From assembly GCA_017517275.1 (NCBI GenBank), contig JAFWZX010000001.1, forward strand, positions 1 to 64,000: DNA of 64,000 nt. Direction: 5' to 3'. This document shows, in pieces, positions 17,051-23,866 of this stretch. The position numbers and the translations under genes are program-made. This stretch comes from Clostridia bacterium (GTDB lineage Bacteria; Bacillota; Clostridia; UBA1212; UBA1255). The notes under the pieces are model-generated. The model saw only the letters and a program-made list of their open reading frames with translations, had not been told where the DNA came from and made no database searches. Within the stretch, counting starts at the first letter, position 1. Each line of letters begins with the position of its first letter.

Positions 17051-17062
17051 AACTGTCCGTCC
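17028..17062 (-). terminator. terminator of the RpiB-family gene
   Basis: On the - strand a perfect 10-bp stem GGACGGACAG/CTGTCCGTCC with a 6-nt loop is followed by TTTTCTTTTG. A further 9-bp inverted repeat (TTACGCAAG/CTTGCGTAA) lies just upstream, near 17081-17115. Confidence 0.85.
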
Positions 17063-17148
17063 AACTCCAAGACACCGCCTTACGCAAGATATCCCTATGA
17101 CAACTTGCGTAAAGGAAAGCCGTTTTTTTGTTTAATTTTTATTGATTA

Positions 17149-17718
17149 TTACTCAGGCTTTGTTTCAAGAACTAAATCATAATCGCCCAGATGTTTGAGT
17201 TTGAACCCGTTTGCTTTGTACTCTTCATAATTAAAAGCTTCAAGCTCATCGATTGCTAATTTATGGAATTCATAGAAGTTATGCCACCATTCGTAGCCGG
17301 AACCCAGTTCCGCATTGAGATATGCCTCTGCTATATCAATACCCATTTGAGGTGCAACATAAAAAGCACCCATTGCCAAAACGTTAACACCGTTTCCTGT
17401 AATCGCTCTAAGGGCGGCAGGAACACTTTCTACAACGCCGGCATGCACGTGAGGACATTTGCTCGCTGCAATATGTATGCCCATGCCTGTACCGCAGAAG
17501 ATAAGAGCTCTCTCAAATTCGCCTTCAGCAATCATAGATCCAACTCTAAGACCTACTCTGTGAAACATCAGATCTGTATCGTCATCTTCAGGTGAACGTA
17601 CACCTACGTCTGTTACTTTCCAACCCTTGTTCTTTAGGTGTGCAACAACGGCTTCTTTAAGCGGAAAACCTGCAAAGTCTGCACCTACCAGAATTTCTTT
17701 ATCTTTTACCATTTTCAT
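17149..17718 (-). CDS. RpiB/LacA/LacB-family sugar-phosphate isomerase
   Basis: Members interconvert aldose and ketose phosphates in the cytoplasm. The 189-residue protein has the Rossmann start EILVGADFAG and the phosphate loop FCGTGMGIHIAASK with the catalytic cysteine (C75). It departs from ribose-5-phosphate isomerase B: the usual DH pair near the N-terminus is DF, the active-site histidine in the SxxHN region is missing (ALRAITGNG), and there is a C-terminal extension of about 40 residues. The substrate is therefore probably not ribose 5-phosphate. A GGAG site precedes the ATG, and a TTGACA element lies upstream at 17777-17782. Confidence 0.8.
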   Translation of the reverse strand: MKMVKDKEILVGADFAGFPLKEAVVAHLKNKGWKVTDVGVRSPEDDDTDLMFHRVGLRVGSMIAEGEFERALIFCGTGMGIHIAASKCPHVHAGVVESVPAALRAITGNGVNVLAMGAFYVAPQMGIDIAEAYLNAELGSGYEWWHNFYEFHKLAIDELEAFNYEEYKANGFKLKHLGDYDLVLETKPE

Positions 17719-17754
17719 AACGTGTATCGCTCCTTTTTTTCGATTAATAATATT

Positions 17755-17782
17755 ATTTTATTGAAAAAAAGAAGACTGTCAA
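17755..17782 (-). promoter_or_regulatory. promoter of the RpiB-family gene
   Basis: On the - strand TTGACA (17782-17777), a 16-bp spacer and TAAAAT form a sigma-A-like promoter. It is divergent from, and does not overlap, the + strand promoter at 17801-17830. Confidence 0.5.
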
Positions 17783-17800
17783 GTCAAACTTGTTCTGTAC

Positions 17801-17830
17801 TTGACATTACATGCCTTTTTTGTTTATATT
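17801..17830 (+). promoter_or_regulatory. promoter of the GNAT-MocR pair
   Basis: TTGACA (17801-17806), an 18-bp spacer and TATATT (17825-17830) lie 26 bp before the acetyltransferase start. Confidence 0.6.
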
Positions 17831-17856
17831 GTTCTATCTTCTTTTGGAGGTTTTTT

Positions 17857-18381
17857 ATGTTTGAGATTTCAATTGCAAAAGCACAAGATTTTGATGAAAT
17901 ATATTCAATGTATACCCGGGTGTGTAAGGAACTTGAGACGTCACCCTTTTCACCGCATTGGGAAATCGACGTTTATCCGAATCGCGAAGACATTACGGGC
18001 CTGATTAATCGCGACGAAATGATTATTTGTAAGAAAAACAATAAAATCGTCGGTGCGGTTGCAGTGTATAACGGCAGCCTCGAGTCAGAGTCAACTGAGC
18101 CCCTTGAAGACGGCGAACCCGGTGAAAATGAATCAGGTATCCGTTTGTTTGCAGTACATCCGGAATTTCGCGGGATAGGTGTTTCCAATGCAATGCTTGA
18201 CTACGCAAAAACTTTGACCCGCAGCCGCGGTCACAAAGCCTTGGTCCTTACAGTAGCAATCGGCAACAGTCCTGCGGAAAATCTCTACCGTCGCAACGGA
18301 TTCGCCTTTTTACGCGAAACACTTTTGTATTTTCATTCTGCGGAGGGCGACCCATATTATGTTTGTCGCTATGAGGTTTAA
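17857..18381 (+). CDS. GNAT-family N-acetyltransferase
   Basis: The start at 17857 follows GGAGG by 6 nt and gives 174 residues, the usual size of a single-domain GNAT enzyme. The acetyl-CoA loop is visible as VHPEFRGIGVSNAMLDYA, followed by GNSPAENLYRRNGF. The acceptor is unknown. The TAA stop directly abuts the ATG of the MocR-type gene, so the two are co-translated. The pairing with a vitamin B6-related regulator and kinase may be functional, but there is no direct evidence. Confidence 0.85.
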   Translation: MFEISIAKAQDFDEIYSMYTRVCKELETSPFSPHWEIDVYPNREDITGLINRDEMIICKKNNKIVGAVAVYNGSLESESTEPLEDGEPGENESGIRLFAVHPEFRGIGVSNAMLDYAKTLTRSRGHKALVLTVAIGNSPAENLYRRNGFAFLRETLLYFHSAEGDPYYVCRYEV

Positions 18382-19488
18382 ATGAAATATCACGTTGATT
18401 ATACTAAAAATACCCCTGCATATTTGCAGCTTTATCACCAGCTCCGTCAAGATATTGTCAACGGAGCTTTTGCCTATGGCAGTCGGCTTCCGTCGAAACG
18501 CTTGCTGGCAGAAGAAGCGGGTGTTAGCGTAATTACAATTCAACGCTGCTATTCTATTTTATGTGACGAGGGCTATGTTGACGCCAGGCAACGCAGCGGA
18601 TATTTTGTGGTATATCGCGAAAAGGATTTCTTTGTAACAGGCGCATCCAGACAGGAATCAGGTCCTTTACAGACTTCGAAAGATACTCACTACACTCCGC
18701 ACAATGGAACCGACAGCGAATTTCCTTTTTCAGTATTATCAAAGACTATGCGCAAAGTAATGTTGGATTATGCAGATCGCCTGTTGATTAAGTCTCCTAA
18801 TCACGGATGTTCTGAATTAAGATATGCCGTTTCTTGCTATCTGTCACGAGCAATGGGGATCATCGCAGAACCGCAGCAAATTATCATAGGCTCAGGAGCT
18901 GAATATTTATACACGTTACTTGCCCAGCTTTTTGGAAATAATTGTATCTTTGCGTTGGAAAATCCTTCCTATTCTAAAATTGCTCAGGTATATACGGTAT
19001 CCGGAATCCGGTGCGATTTACTTCAAATGGACAACAGCGGTATTATGTCTTCAGAATTGGCGCGTACCCCCGCTAAAGTGCTTCACATTACTCCTTTTAA
19101 CAGCTTTCCAAGCGGTATTACGGCTGACGTTTCTAAAAGGCAGGAATATTTACGTTGGGCGGAGGCTCGCGACGGCTTTATCGTCGAAGACAATTACGAG
19201 TCAGAACTTACCGTTTCCAGGAAAAATGATGACACTGTTTTTTCGCTTTCCAAAACTGATTCCGTGATTTTTTTAAATACATTTTCTACGACGGTTGCTC
19301 CCTCGATTCGAGTAGGCTACATGGTGCTTCCAAAACGCCTGCTTGCAAAATTCGAAGATCGTTTGGGCTTTTATTCTTGTACTGTACCTGTTTTTGAGCA
19401 ACTTGTTTTGGCAGAATTGCTGGACAACGGCGATTTTGAGAGGCATATTAATAGAGTTCGCAGGAAACGTCGTCAAAATATGAGATGA
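18382..19488 (+). CDS. MocR/PdxR-type regulator, truncated and lacking the PLP lysine
   Basis: The 368-residue protein has a GntR winged-helix domain (about 8-75; SRLPSKRLLAEEAGVSVITI) joined to an aminotransferase-like domain. MocR regulators normally have about 450-490 residues and bind PLP through a lysine in an FSKTL-like motif. Here that motif reads FSTTVAPS with T303 in the lysine place, and the protein stops at RRKRRQNMR before the C-terminal small domain. No continuation is seen in other frames. It lies 128 bp upstream of a pyridoxal kinase gene, so it probably is or was a PdxR-like regulator. Whether it still works is uncertain; it may be a decaying gene. Confidence 0.75.
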   Translation: MKYHVDYTKNTPAYLQLYHQLRQDIVNGAFAYGSRLPSKRLLAEEAGVSVITIQRCYSILCDEGYVDARQRSGYFVVYREKDFFVTGASRQESGPLQTSKDTHYTPHNGTDSEFPFSVLSKTMRKVMLDYADRLLIKSPNHGCSELRYAVSCYLSRAMGIIAEPQQIIIGSGAEYLYTLLAQLFGNNCIFALENPSYSKIAQVYTVSGIRCDLLQMDNSGIMSSELARTPAKVLHITPFNSFPSGITADVSKRQEYLRWAEARDGFIVEDNYESELTVSRKNDDTVFSLSKTDSVIFLNTFSTTVAPSIRVGYMVLPKRLLAKFEDRLGFYSCTVPVFEQLVLAELLDNGDFERHINRVRRKRRQNMR

Positions 19489-19616
19489 TTTATTTACATA
19501 TTGTTAAGGCATTCGTGTAAATCTGGTTATATAATATTCTTTTATTTTGGGTATTAACTTATTACCAAATTTATTGTAATATACGCATACAATTTTATTT
19601 GAAGGGACTTTTTACG

Positions 19617-20447
19617 ATGGATTATAAAAGAATTTTAACTATTCAGGATATTTCATGTGTCGGACAGTGTTCTCTGACAGTTGCCTTACCGATTATATCT
19701 GCGTGCGGCATTGAAACTAGTATTCTTCCGTCCGCAATTTTATCTACGCATACAGCCGGATTTACGGGCTACACTTTTAGAGATCTGACAGACGACATGC
19801 CGGCAATCAGAAATCACTGGCTTGACCAGTCCCTGGATTTCTCGGCGATTTATACAGGATATTTAGGCAGCACAAAGCAAATCACACACGTTGGTAATAT
19901 TTTTATGTCCTGCGGAACATATGACTGCATTAAGATTGTAGATCCTGCAATGGCAGATAACGGAAAGCTCTATCCCGGCTTTGACGATGCTTATGTTGAT
20001 GCTATGAAGGGACTTTGCGGTATCGCTGACTATATTGTTCCAAATCTCACTGAAGCTTGTTTGCTGGCAGATACCGAGTATAAGACTGATTACGACAAAG
20101 CTTTTATTGAGGGTTTGTTGGAGAAGCTTGTTCGTCTGGGTTGTCCTAACGTTATTTTCACAGGTGTTTCGTACGCCCCCGGTAAGACAGGCGTTGTTGT
20201 ATACGAAAGCGGTAAGTATTCATACTACGAACATGATCTTTTGCCAAACAGCTGTCACGGAACAGGAGATATTTATTCTTCTGCCTTTGTCGGTGCATTG
20301 ATGCGCGGCAAGAGTGCTTTCGATGCCGCTAAAATCGCTGCAGATTTTGCGGTAGAATGCATAAAGTATACAGCCACCCTTGATAATCATTGGTACGGAG
20401 CTGCTTTCGAGCCGGTTCTCAGCAAGCTTATCGAGTCTCTTACTTGA
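19617..20447 (+). CDS. pdxY: pyridoxal/pyridoxamine kinase
   Basis: This enzyme phosphorylates B6 vitamers with ATP in the salvage route to PLP. The start MDYKRILTIQDISCVGQCSL follows GAAGGGA by 9 nt; a TTG 18 nt earlier would contain part of that site. The 276 residues fit the PfkB/ThiD-like kinase family. Seen are SAILSTHTAGFTGYTF (B6 pocket), VDPAMADNGKLYPGFD, and NSCHGTGDIYSSAFVGAL with the anion hole and catalytic aspartate (GTGD). The gene is followed by a terminator. The MocR-type gene upstream suggests B6-dependent control. Confidence 0.87.
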   Translation: MDYKRILTIQDISCVGQCSLTVALPIISACGIETSILPSAILSTHTAGFTGYTFRDLTDDMPAIRNHWLDQSLDFSAIYTGYLGSTKQITHVGNIFMSCGTYDCIKIVDPAMADNGKLYPGFDDAYVDAMKGLCGIADYIVPNLTEACLLADTEYKTDYDKAFIEGLLEKLVRLGCPNVIFTGVSYAPGKTGVVVYESGKYSYYEHDLLPNSCHGTGDIYSSAFVGALMRGKSAFDAAKIAADFAVECIKYTATLDNHWYGAAFEPVLSKLIESLT

Positions 20448-20494
20448 GCAAAATATTCATTTGGGAAATAATCGGGAAATAATTCACATTTATT

Positions 20495-20530
20495 CGGCAT
20501 AGCGTTATACTTAAGCTATGCCGATTTTTT
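20495..20530 (+). terminator. terminator of the pyridoxal kinase gene
   Basis: The hairpin CGGCATAGC...GCTATGCCG followed by ATTTTTTG on the + strand begins 48 bp after the kinase stop. Confidence 0.85.
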
Positions 20531-20560
20531 GCGGTCTCCCTACTGCTTGTTGCGAAAAAA

Positions 20561-20893
20561 TCAAGTCATATGCCGGGTATGGTCATGCTTGATAATTCCC
20601 ATATGTGCCGGAAATTGCCCACAGATCTGCTTGAATATCTTAATTCCATTATAAAAAATTACCATTACAAATTTGGCAATGGTCTGTCTTGCTGTAAACA
20701 ACTCATCATTAGGGTTCAGTTCTGTTTTAACTTCCTCGTGATTATCGTCAAAGTCTTCTGGTGCCAGCGTTACTGAAAAATGCTCTAACTCCGGCATCTC
20801 GGTAGAATCAAATTCATCTTCCATTGCATATGCAAACTCATCAAGGGTGCAAAAAAAAGAAAACCCGTTCAAAGTAATGAAGTGAACGGGCAT
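20561..20893 (-). other. doubtful open frame, possible gene fragment
   Basis: An open frame of up to 110 codons contains a protein-like acidic stretch (TLDEFAYAMEDEFDSTEMPE). Its upstream end runs through the terminator at 20851-20892, and no ribosome binding site supports a start. It may be the 3' remnant of a lost gene. I recognise no family. Confidence 0.2.
20851..20892 (-). terminator. terminator of the small membrane-protein cluster
   Basis: On the - strand CCCGTTCA.../...TGAACGGG is followed by TTTTCTTTTTTTT, 40 bp after the stop of the pilin-like pseudogene. Confidence 0.8.
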
Positions 20894-20931
20894 TCTTTCT
20901 GATTTTTCCTGAATTAATGTGTTGCCGAAAA

Positions 20932-21117
20932 TTAAGCAACAGTAACTGAGTCGATATAAGAAATAGCTTCGCTACCCTTATCGATAAGAGACTCTTAGGC
21001 GTTTGTCACAGCTGTCTTGATAGCGTCAGCAAAAACTGGAGCAAGCGCAATCATAACTGCTAAAACGAGCACACATATAACTATCCATCCATAATTTGAT
21101 AATGTTTCTCTATCCAT
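20932..21117 (-). pseudogene. small pilin-like membrane protein with an in-frame stop
   Basis: The frame starts at an ATG preceded by AAAGGGG and encodes MDRETLSNYGWIVICVLVLA plus VMIALAPVFADAIKTAVTNA, then TAA at codon 41, then ESLIDKGSEAISYIDSVTVA and a final stop, 61 codons in all. A polar head with one hydrophobic helix resembles small Flp-type pilins or similar single-span peptides of Clostridia. The residues after the stop are in frame and protein-like, so a recent nonsense mutation (for example CAA to TAA) is the simple reading. A functional 40-residue peptide is the alternative. Confidence 0.6.
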
Positions 21118-21300
21118 AGTTGTTCCCCTTTCTCGATTTACTAGAGCAAACCGTATTGATTGTTGAGCTATCAAGCTCTTCGTTTTTAGTATGAAAGAAA
21201 TCGATATAAAAAAGGGTGAGGTTTTTTCAACTATAAAATCATTGTTTTAAAAGTAACGCAAACAAATTTAAAATACCTCCCAAGTAGATTTTGTCCTTGT

Positions 21301-21509
21301 CTATTTAAGAGGTGTCATATTATTTTCATCTTCGGGCGGATTGTTTTGTTGTATAAAGTCCGCTATTATTTTTCCCTATATAGCAACATATGGCGCTATG
21401 CACAAAAGAGGCAAATCAGTATGCATTGCTATAAAAATAAATGATTATCAAGCTCCCTATGACTAAGATTGTCGCTACTGCAATAACGAAAAATCTTTTT
21501 TTTGATCAT
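21301..21509 (-). pseudogene. frameshifted small single-span membrane protein
   Basis: An AGGAGG site and ATG begin MIKK, then a run of eight A residues. Skipping one A gives KRFFVIAVATILVIGSLIII, a clear membrane helix, whereas the uncorrected frame gives an unlikely peptide. Further on, a third frame reads GKIIADFIQQNNPPEDENNM and ends TPLK and a stop. At least two disruptions are therefore needed to rebuild the gene. It starts 13 bp after the zinc-ribbon membrane gene. Confidence 0.45.
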
Positions 21510-21521
21510 ATTTACCTCCTA

Positions 21522-21857
21522 TCAATCCAGTAGAGTGATGCGTTCAAACCTTATTACTGCATATTCAATTAGATTAATCAGTAATAATGATATGGCATCT
21601 ATTATAATAAACAAAACAAACATTTGTATCATATATTTTCGATGAAAAAAGGTGTTGACCTCAATCAGTAAAAAAGCTATTCCTAATACAATAAGATTAT
21701 CAACTACAGTAAAAATTCTTGTAAGTATTTTGTGTTTCTTATGTACCTTTATTGATTTGCTACATTTTTTGCATGTAAAAGTAACATTAAAGATTTCTTT
21801 TCGCGGAAAAACGCTTTTTATTAAAAAAACAAAAAAATTTGGTTTGTGCTTGCACAT
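21522..21857 (-). CDS. zinc-ribbon membrane protein
   Basis: The 111-residue product has a cysteine pair FTCKKCSKSIK (C29, C32) with an N-terminal CKH, then two hydrophobic helices (about 46-66 and 75-96). It resembles the small CxxC-20-CxxC membrane proteins of Firmicutes. It is 3 bp from the gene before and close to the small frameshifted gene after, so they form one cluster. Function unknown. Confidence 0.5.
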   Translation of the reverse strand: MCKHKPNFFVFLIKSVFPRKEIFNVTFTCKKCSKSIKVHKKHKILTRIFTVVDNLIVLGIAFLLIEVNTFFHRKYMIQMFVLFIIIDAISLLLINLIEYAVIRFERITLLD

Positions 21858-21860
21858 TTT

Positions 21861-22199
21861 CTACCTCCTACGATTTCCATAACAATACGCTATATATTCA
21901 TCATTTATTCCGTTTGATTGAATTTGTACTATTTCACCATTCATAAAATAATATGATATACTATAAGTTAATTTAAACGGTCTATCTTCATAAATTGTAT
22001 AGCCACCTCTAAAAGTTTCTTTTGCTACCTTACGGGTGACATATTTTGTCCAAGTTACAGAGTATACAGGATATGTTCCCTCACCAAGAGCATTCGATAA
22101 ACTTCCATAACCTAAAACTCTTGAAAATATATTCACAAGAATAGGATCTCCTCCTGATTTTGAACTAACATATGATACTAATTCACATACTAGTTCCAT
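21861..22199 (-). CDS. uncharacterised 112-residue protein
   Basis: I do not recognise this protein. It has no clear signal peptide. The composition is beta-rich (YPVYSVTWTKYVTRKVAKET, then FRGGYTIYEDRPFKLTYSIS), ending YIAYCYGNRRR. The ribosome binding site at 22199 is weak. A related, longer N-terminus may have been lost. It lies at the head of the small membrane-protein cluster that ends at 20932. Confidence 0.45.
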   Translation of the reverse strand: MELVCELVSYVSSKSGGDPILVNIFSRVLGYGSLSNALGEGTYPVYSVTWTKYVTRKVAKETFRGGYTIYEDRPFKLTYSISYYFMNGEIVQIQSNGINDEYIAYCYGNRRR

Positions 22200-22658
22200 T
22201 GTAACATATTCAATAACCCGTTCTAAAAAAGTTACTGTTGTCTTTGTTTTTTTTACATGAACAGAAGTATAATGTTGGTTACCGATAGAACAAAGATTAA
22301 ATAGCTATAATCAAAGCTACAATGTGATACATAAATACAATTATTAAAATACAAAAATTATCTCATAACTATCATCTCTTTTTGTATAAGTCTGTAGATA
22401 TTAAAATACTATAATTTAAATTCGTCAATACTTTTTTTAAACGATATATTCTATGCTTGTTTTGTTTTGTAAAATTGCCGAATCATTTTTTATAAAACAT
22501 TACCTTCCTAAGAAACATCGTTTAAAGTCATTTGAAAAAATAAATCACACGCCTAATTCAACTATTTTCGCCTTTTATCTTCCCCTTATTTTTTCAGCAG
22601 CCGGCATTTCTATTAAAAAAACGGACGTGGAAAAAGGCGGAGTTAGAAGTATGAGAGC
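22200..22658. other. AT-rich intergenic region
   Basis: No supported gene is seen. On the - strand TTGACG (22428-22423) and TTTAAT with a 17-bp spacer form a weak candidate promoter for the small-gene cluster, with a leader of about 200 nt. A 75-codon + strand frame here lacks a ribosome binding site. Confidence 0.4.
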
Positions 22659-22688
22659 AAAAAAAAAACGGCTGAGCTAAGCTCAGCC
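22659..22688 (-). terminator. terminator of the arginine operon
   Basis: On the - strand GGCTGAGC/GCTCAGCC with a 3-nt loop is followed by a long U-tract. It begins 17 bp after the stop of the metallohydrolase gene and is the first clear terminator after the promoter at 35.5 kb. Confidence 0.85.
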
Positions 22689-22704
22689 TGGCGAAATTCA
22701 TAGA

Positions 22705-23448
22705 TTAATCAAAAACAATTTCCATACGATCGTAAGCCGTCTCAATCTGCTTATTACTCGTTTTGGCATACTCATACAGAGCATCCAGATTCGACTCAAG
22801 AACGTGCGTCATAATAATCCGGTCTGCCAAAGATCGCTCTATATATTCCCCACACTCTTCAATCCCAAAATGAGCAAGTTCGCAAATAAATAAATCTACC
22901 GGCACAGTGTCCAACATCGGCGGTAGGTCATGCGCTGCAAGATGCTGTGAACAATCGCCGGAAAAAAGGATGCGATGACCTTCAGCTTCAACAAGAATAC
23001 CATAAGACAACATGCGATCAGCCATGTGAGCCGTTGGGAAATATGTGATGCGAACATTATTATCTTCAAAAACAACGCCACTGGATGCAATATGAATGCG
23101 AAGACGACTCTCATCCGGCGGATTATTTGTATTAAGGCAAGTAAGCATCTCTATAAAAGCCTTTTTGAAACGCTCTTCCGTCAAAAAAATATCAACGGAC
23201 GTTTTCGTAAAGTACCAACTAAACAAATGGCAAATATTGAAAAGCCCGTTTGTATGGTCCCCGTGAGCATGTGTAGTAAAAAAAGCTTTTACATTGTTCA
23301 AATTCTTATCCATACGAATGAGTTCATCTACAACAGGCGCTCCGGCATCTATAAAATAGATGCTGTCGCCAACCTCAAGCATACAACAAGAACAATATTT
23401 TTCCTTGGAAGGAACTCCATGAGAAGTACCAAGGAATGTTAATTTCAT
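22705..23448 (-). CDS. metallo-beta-lactamase-fold hydrolase
   Basis: The 247-residue protein has the metal-binding motif FFTTHAHGDHT (H60, H62, D64, H65), the later TAHMADR and FSGDCS with the bridging aspartate, and a C-terminal MTHVLESN histidine. The start MKLTFLGTSHGVPSKEKYCS resembles PhnP and RNase Z-like phosphodiesterases. The substrate is not evident. Its start overlaps the stop of the zinc-ribbon gene by 4 bp (ATGA), and it is the last gene of the arginine operon, so a role linked to that metabolism or to stress is possible. Confidence 0.8.
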   Translation of the reverse strand: MKLTFLGTSHGVPSKEKYCSCCMLEVGDSIYFIDAGAPVVDELIRMDKNLNNVKAFFTTHAHGDHTNGLFNICHLFSWYFTKTSVDIFLTEERFKKAFIEMLTCLNTNNPPDESRLRIHIASSGVVFEDNNVRITYFPTAHMADRMLSYGILVEAEGHRILFSGDCSQHLAAHDLPPMLDTVPVDLFICELAHFGIEECGEYIERSLADRIIMTHVLESNLDALYEYAKTSNKQIETAYDRMEIVFD

Positions 23449-23846
23449 AATCCAAGATCCTCCTTTGTAGTCGGTTCAATGACAAATGAATTTGTCCAGA
23501 AACCGGGCTTCATATAGAACTTTGTATATGCAATAGGATTTTCCGGTGTAATAGTAACAATCAAATCCTGGCATTTACGGCTCATTCCAACTGCAACATG
23601 TAAATTATGAGAGCCATACGGAAGCGGGATACAAAGGGTTTCTCTGTTGCCGATATGTCCATAAGGCTGTCCGTCAATATACAAGCCAATGCCACCGCCG
23701 GCACCTAGGAAATTCCCCATTCGGTACAAATAAATCTGTCCCCCCTCAGGAAAGATAATAGGTTGATTACAATCACGGCAGACACTGCCCGGAGTTGCAT
23801 TCATAACATTACCACATGGGCATTTAACACGATACTCTTTTGCCAT
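23445..23846 (-). CDS. zinc-ribbon protein with a PEGA/DUF2846-like domain
   Basis: The 133-residue protein begins with a zinc ribbon (KCPCGNVMNATPGSVCRDC; C9, C11, C23, C26). A beta-sandwich follows with IYLYRMGNFLGAGGGIGLYI, DGQPYGHIG, and LPYGSHNLHVAVG, the pattern of PEGA or DUF2846-like domains. No signal peptide is seen. It follows carB by 20 bp and overlaps the hydrolase gene, so the three are co-expressed. Function unknown. Confidence 0.6.
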   Translation of the reverse strand: MAKEYRVKCPCGNVMNATPGSVCRDCNQPIIFPEGGQIYLYRMGNFLGAGGGIGLYIDGQPYGHIGNRETLCIPLPYGSHNLHVAVGMSRKCQDLIVTITPENPIAYTKFYMKPGFWTNSFVIEPTTKEDLGL

Positions 23847-23866
23847 AATATACCTCCATAGAAATA

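Noticed and set aside
20570-20776. 68-codon + strand frame after the pyridoxal kinase terminator
   Set aside because: No start signal, and the opposite strand has the more protein-like composition; neither is well supported.
22453-22680. 75-codon + strand frame in the AT-rich gap
   Set aside because: There is no ribosome binding site, the composition is that of AT-rich DNA, and it ends inside the arginine operon terminator.
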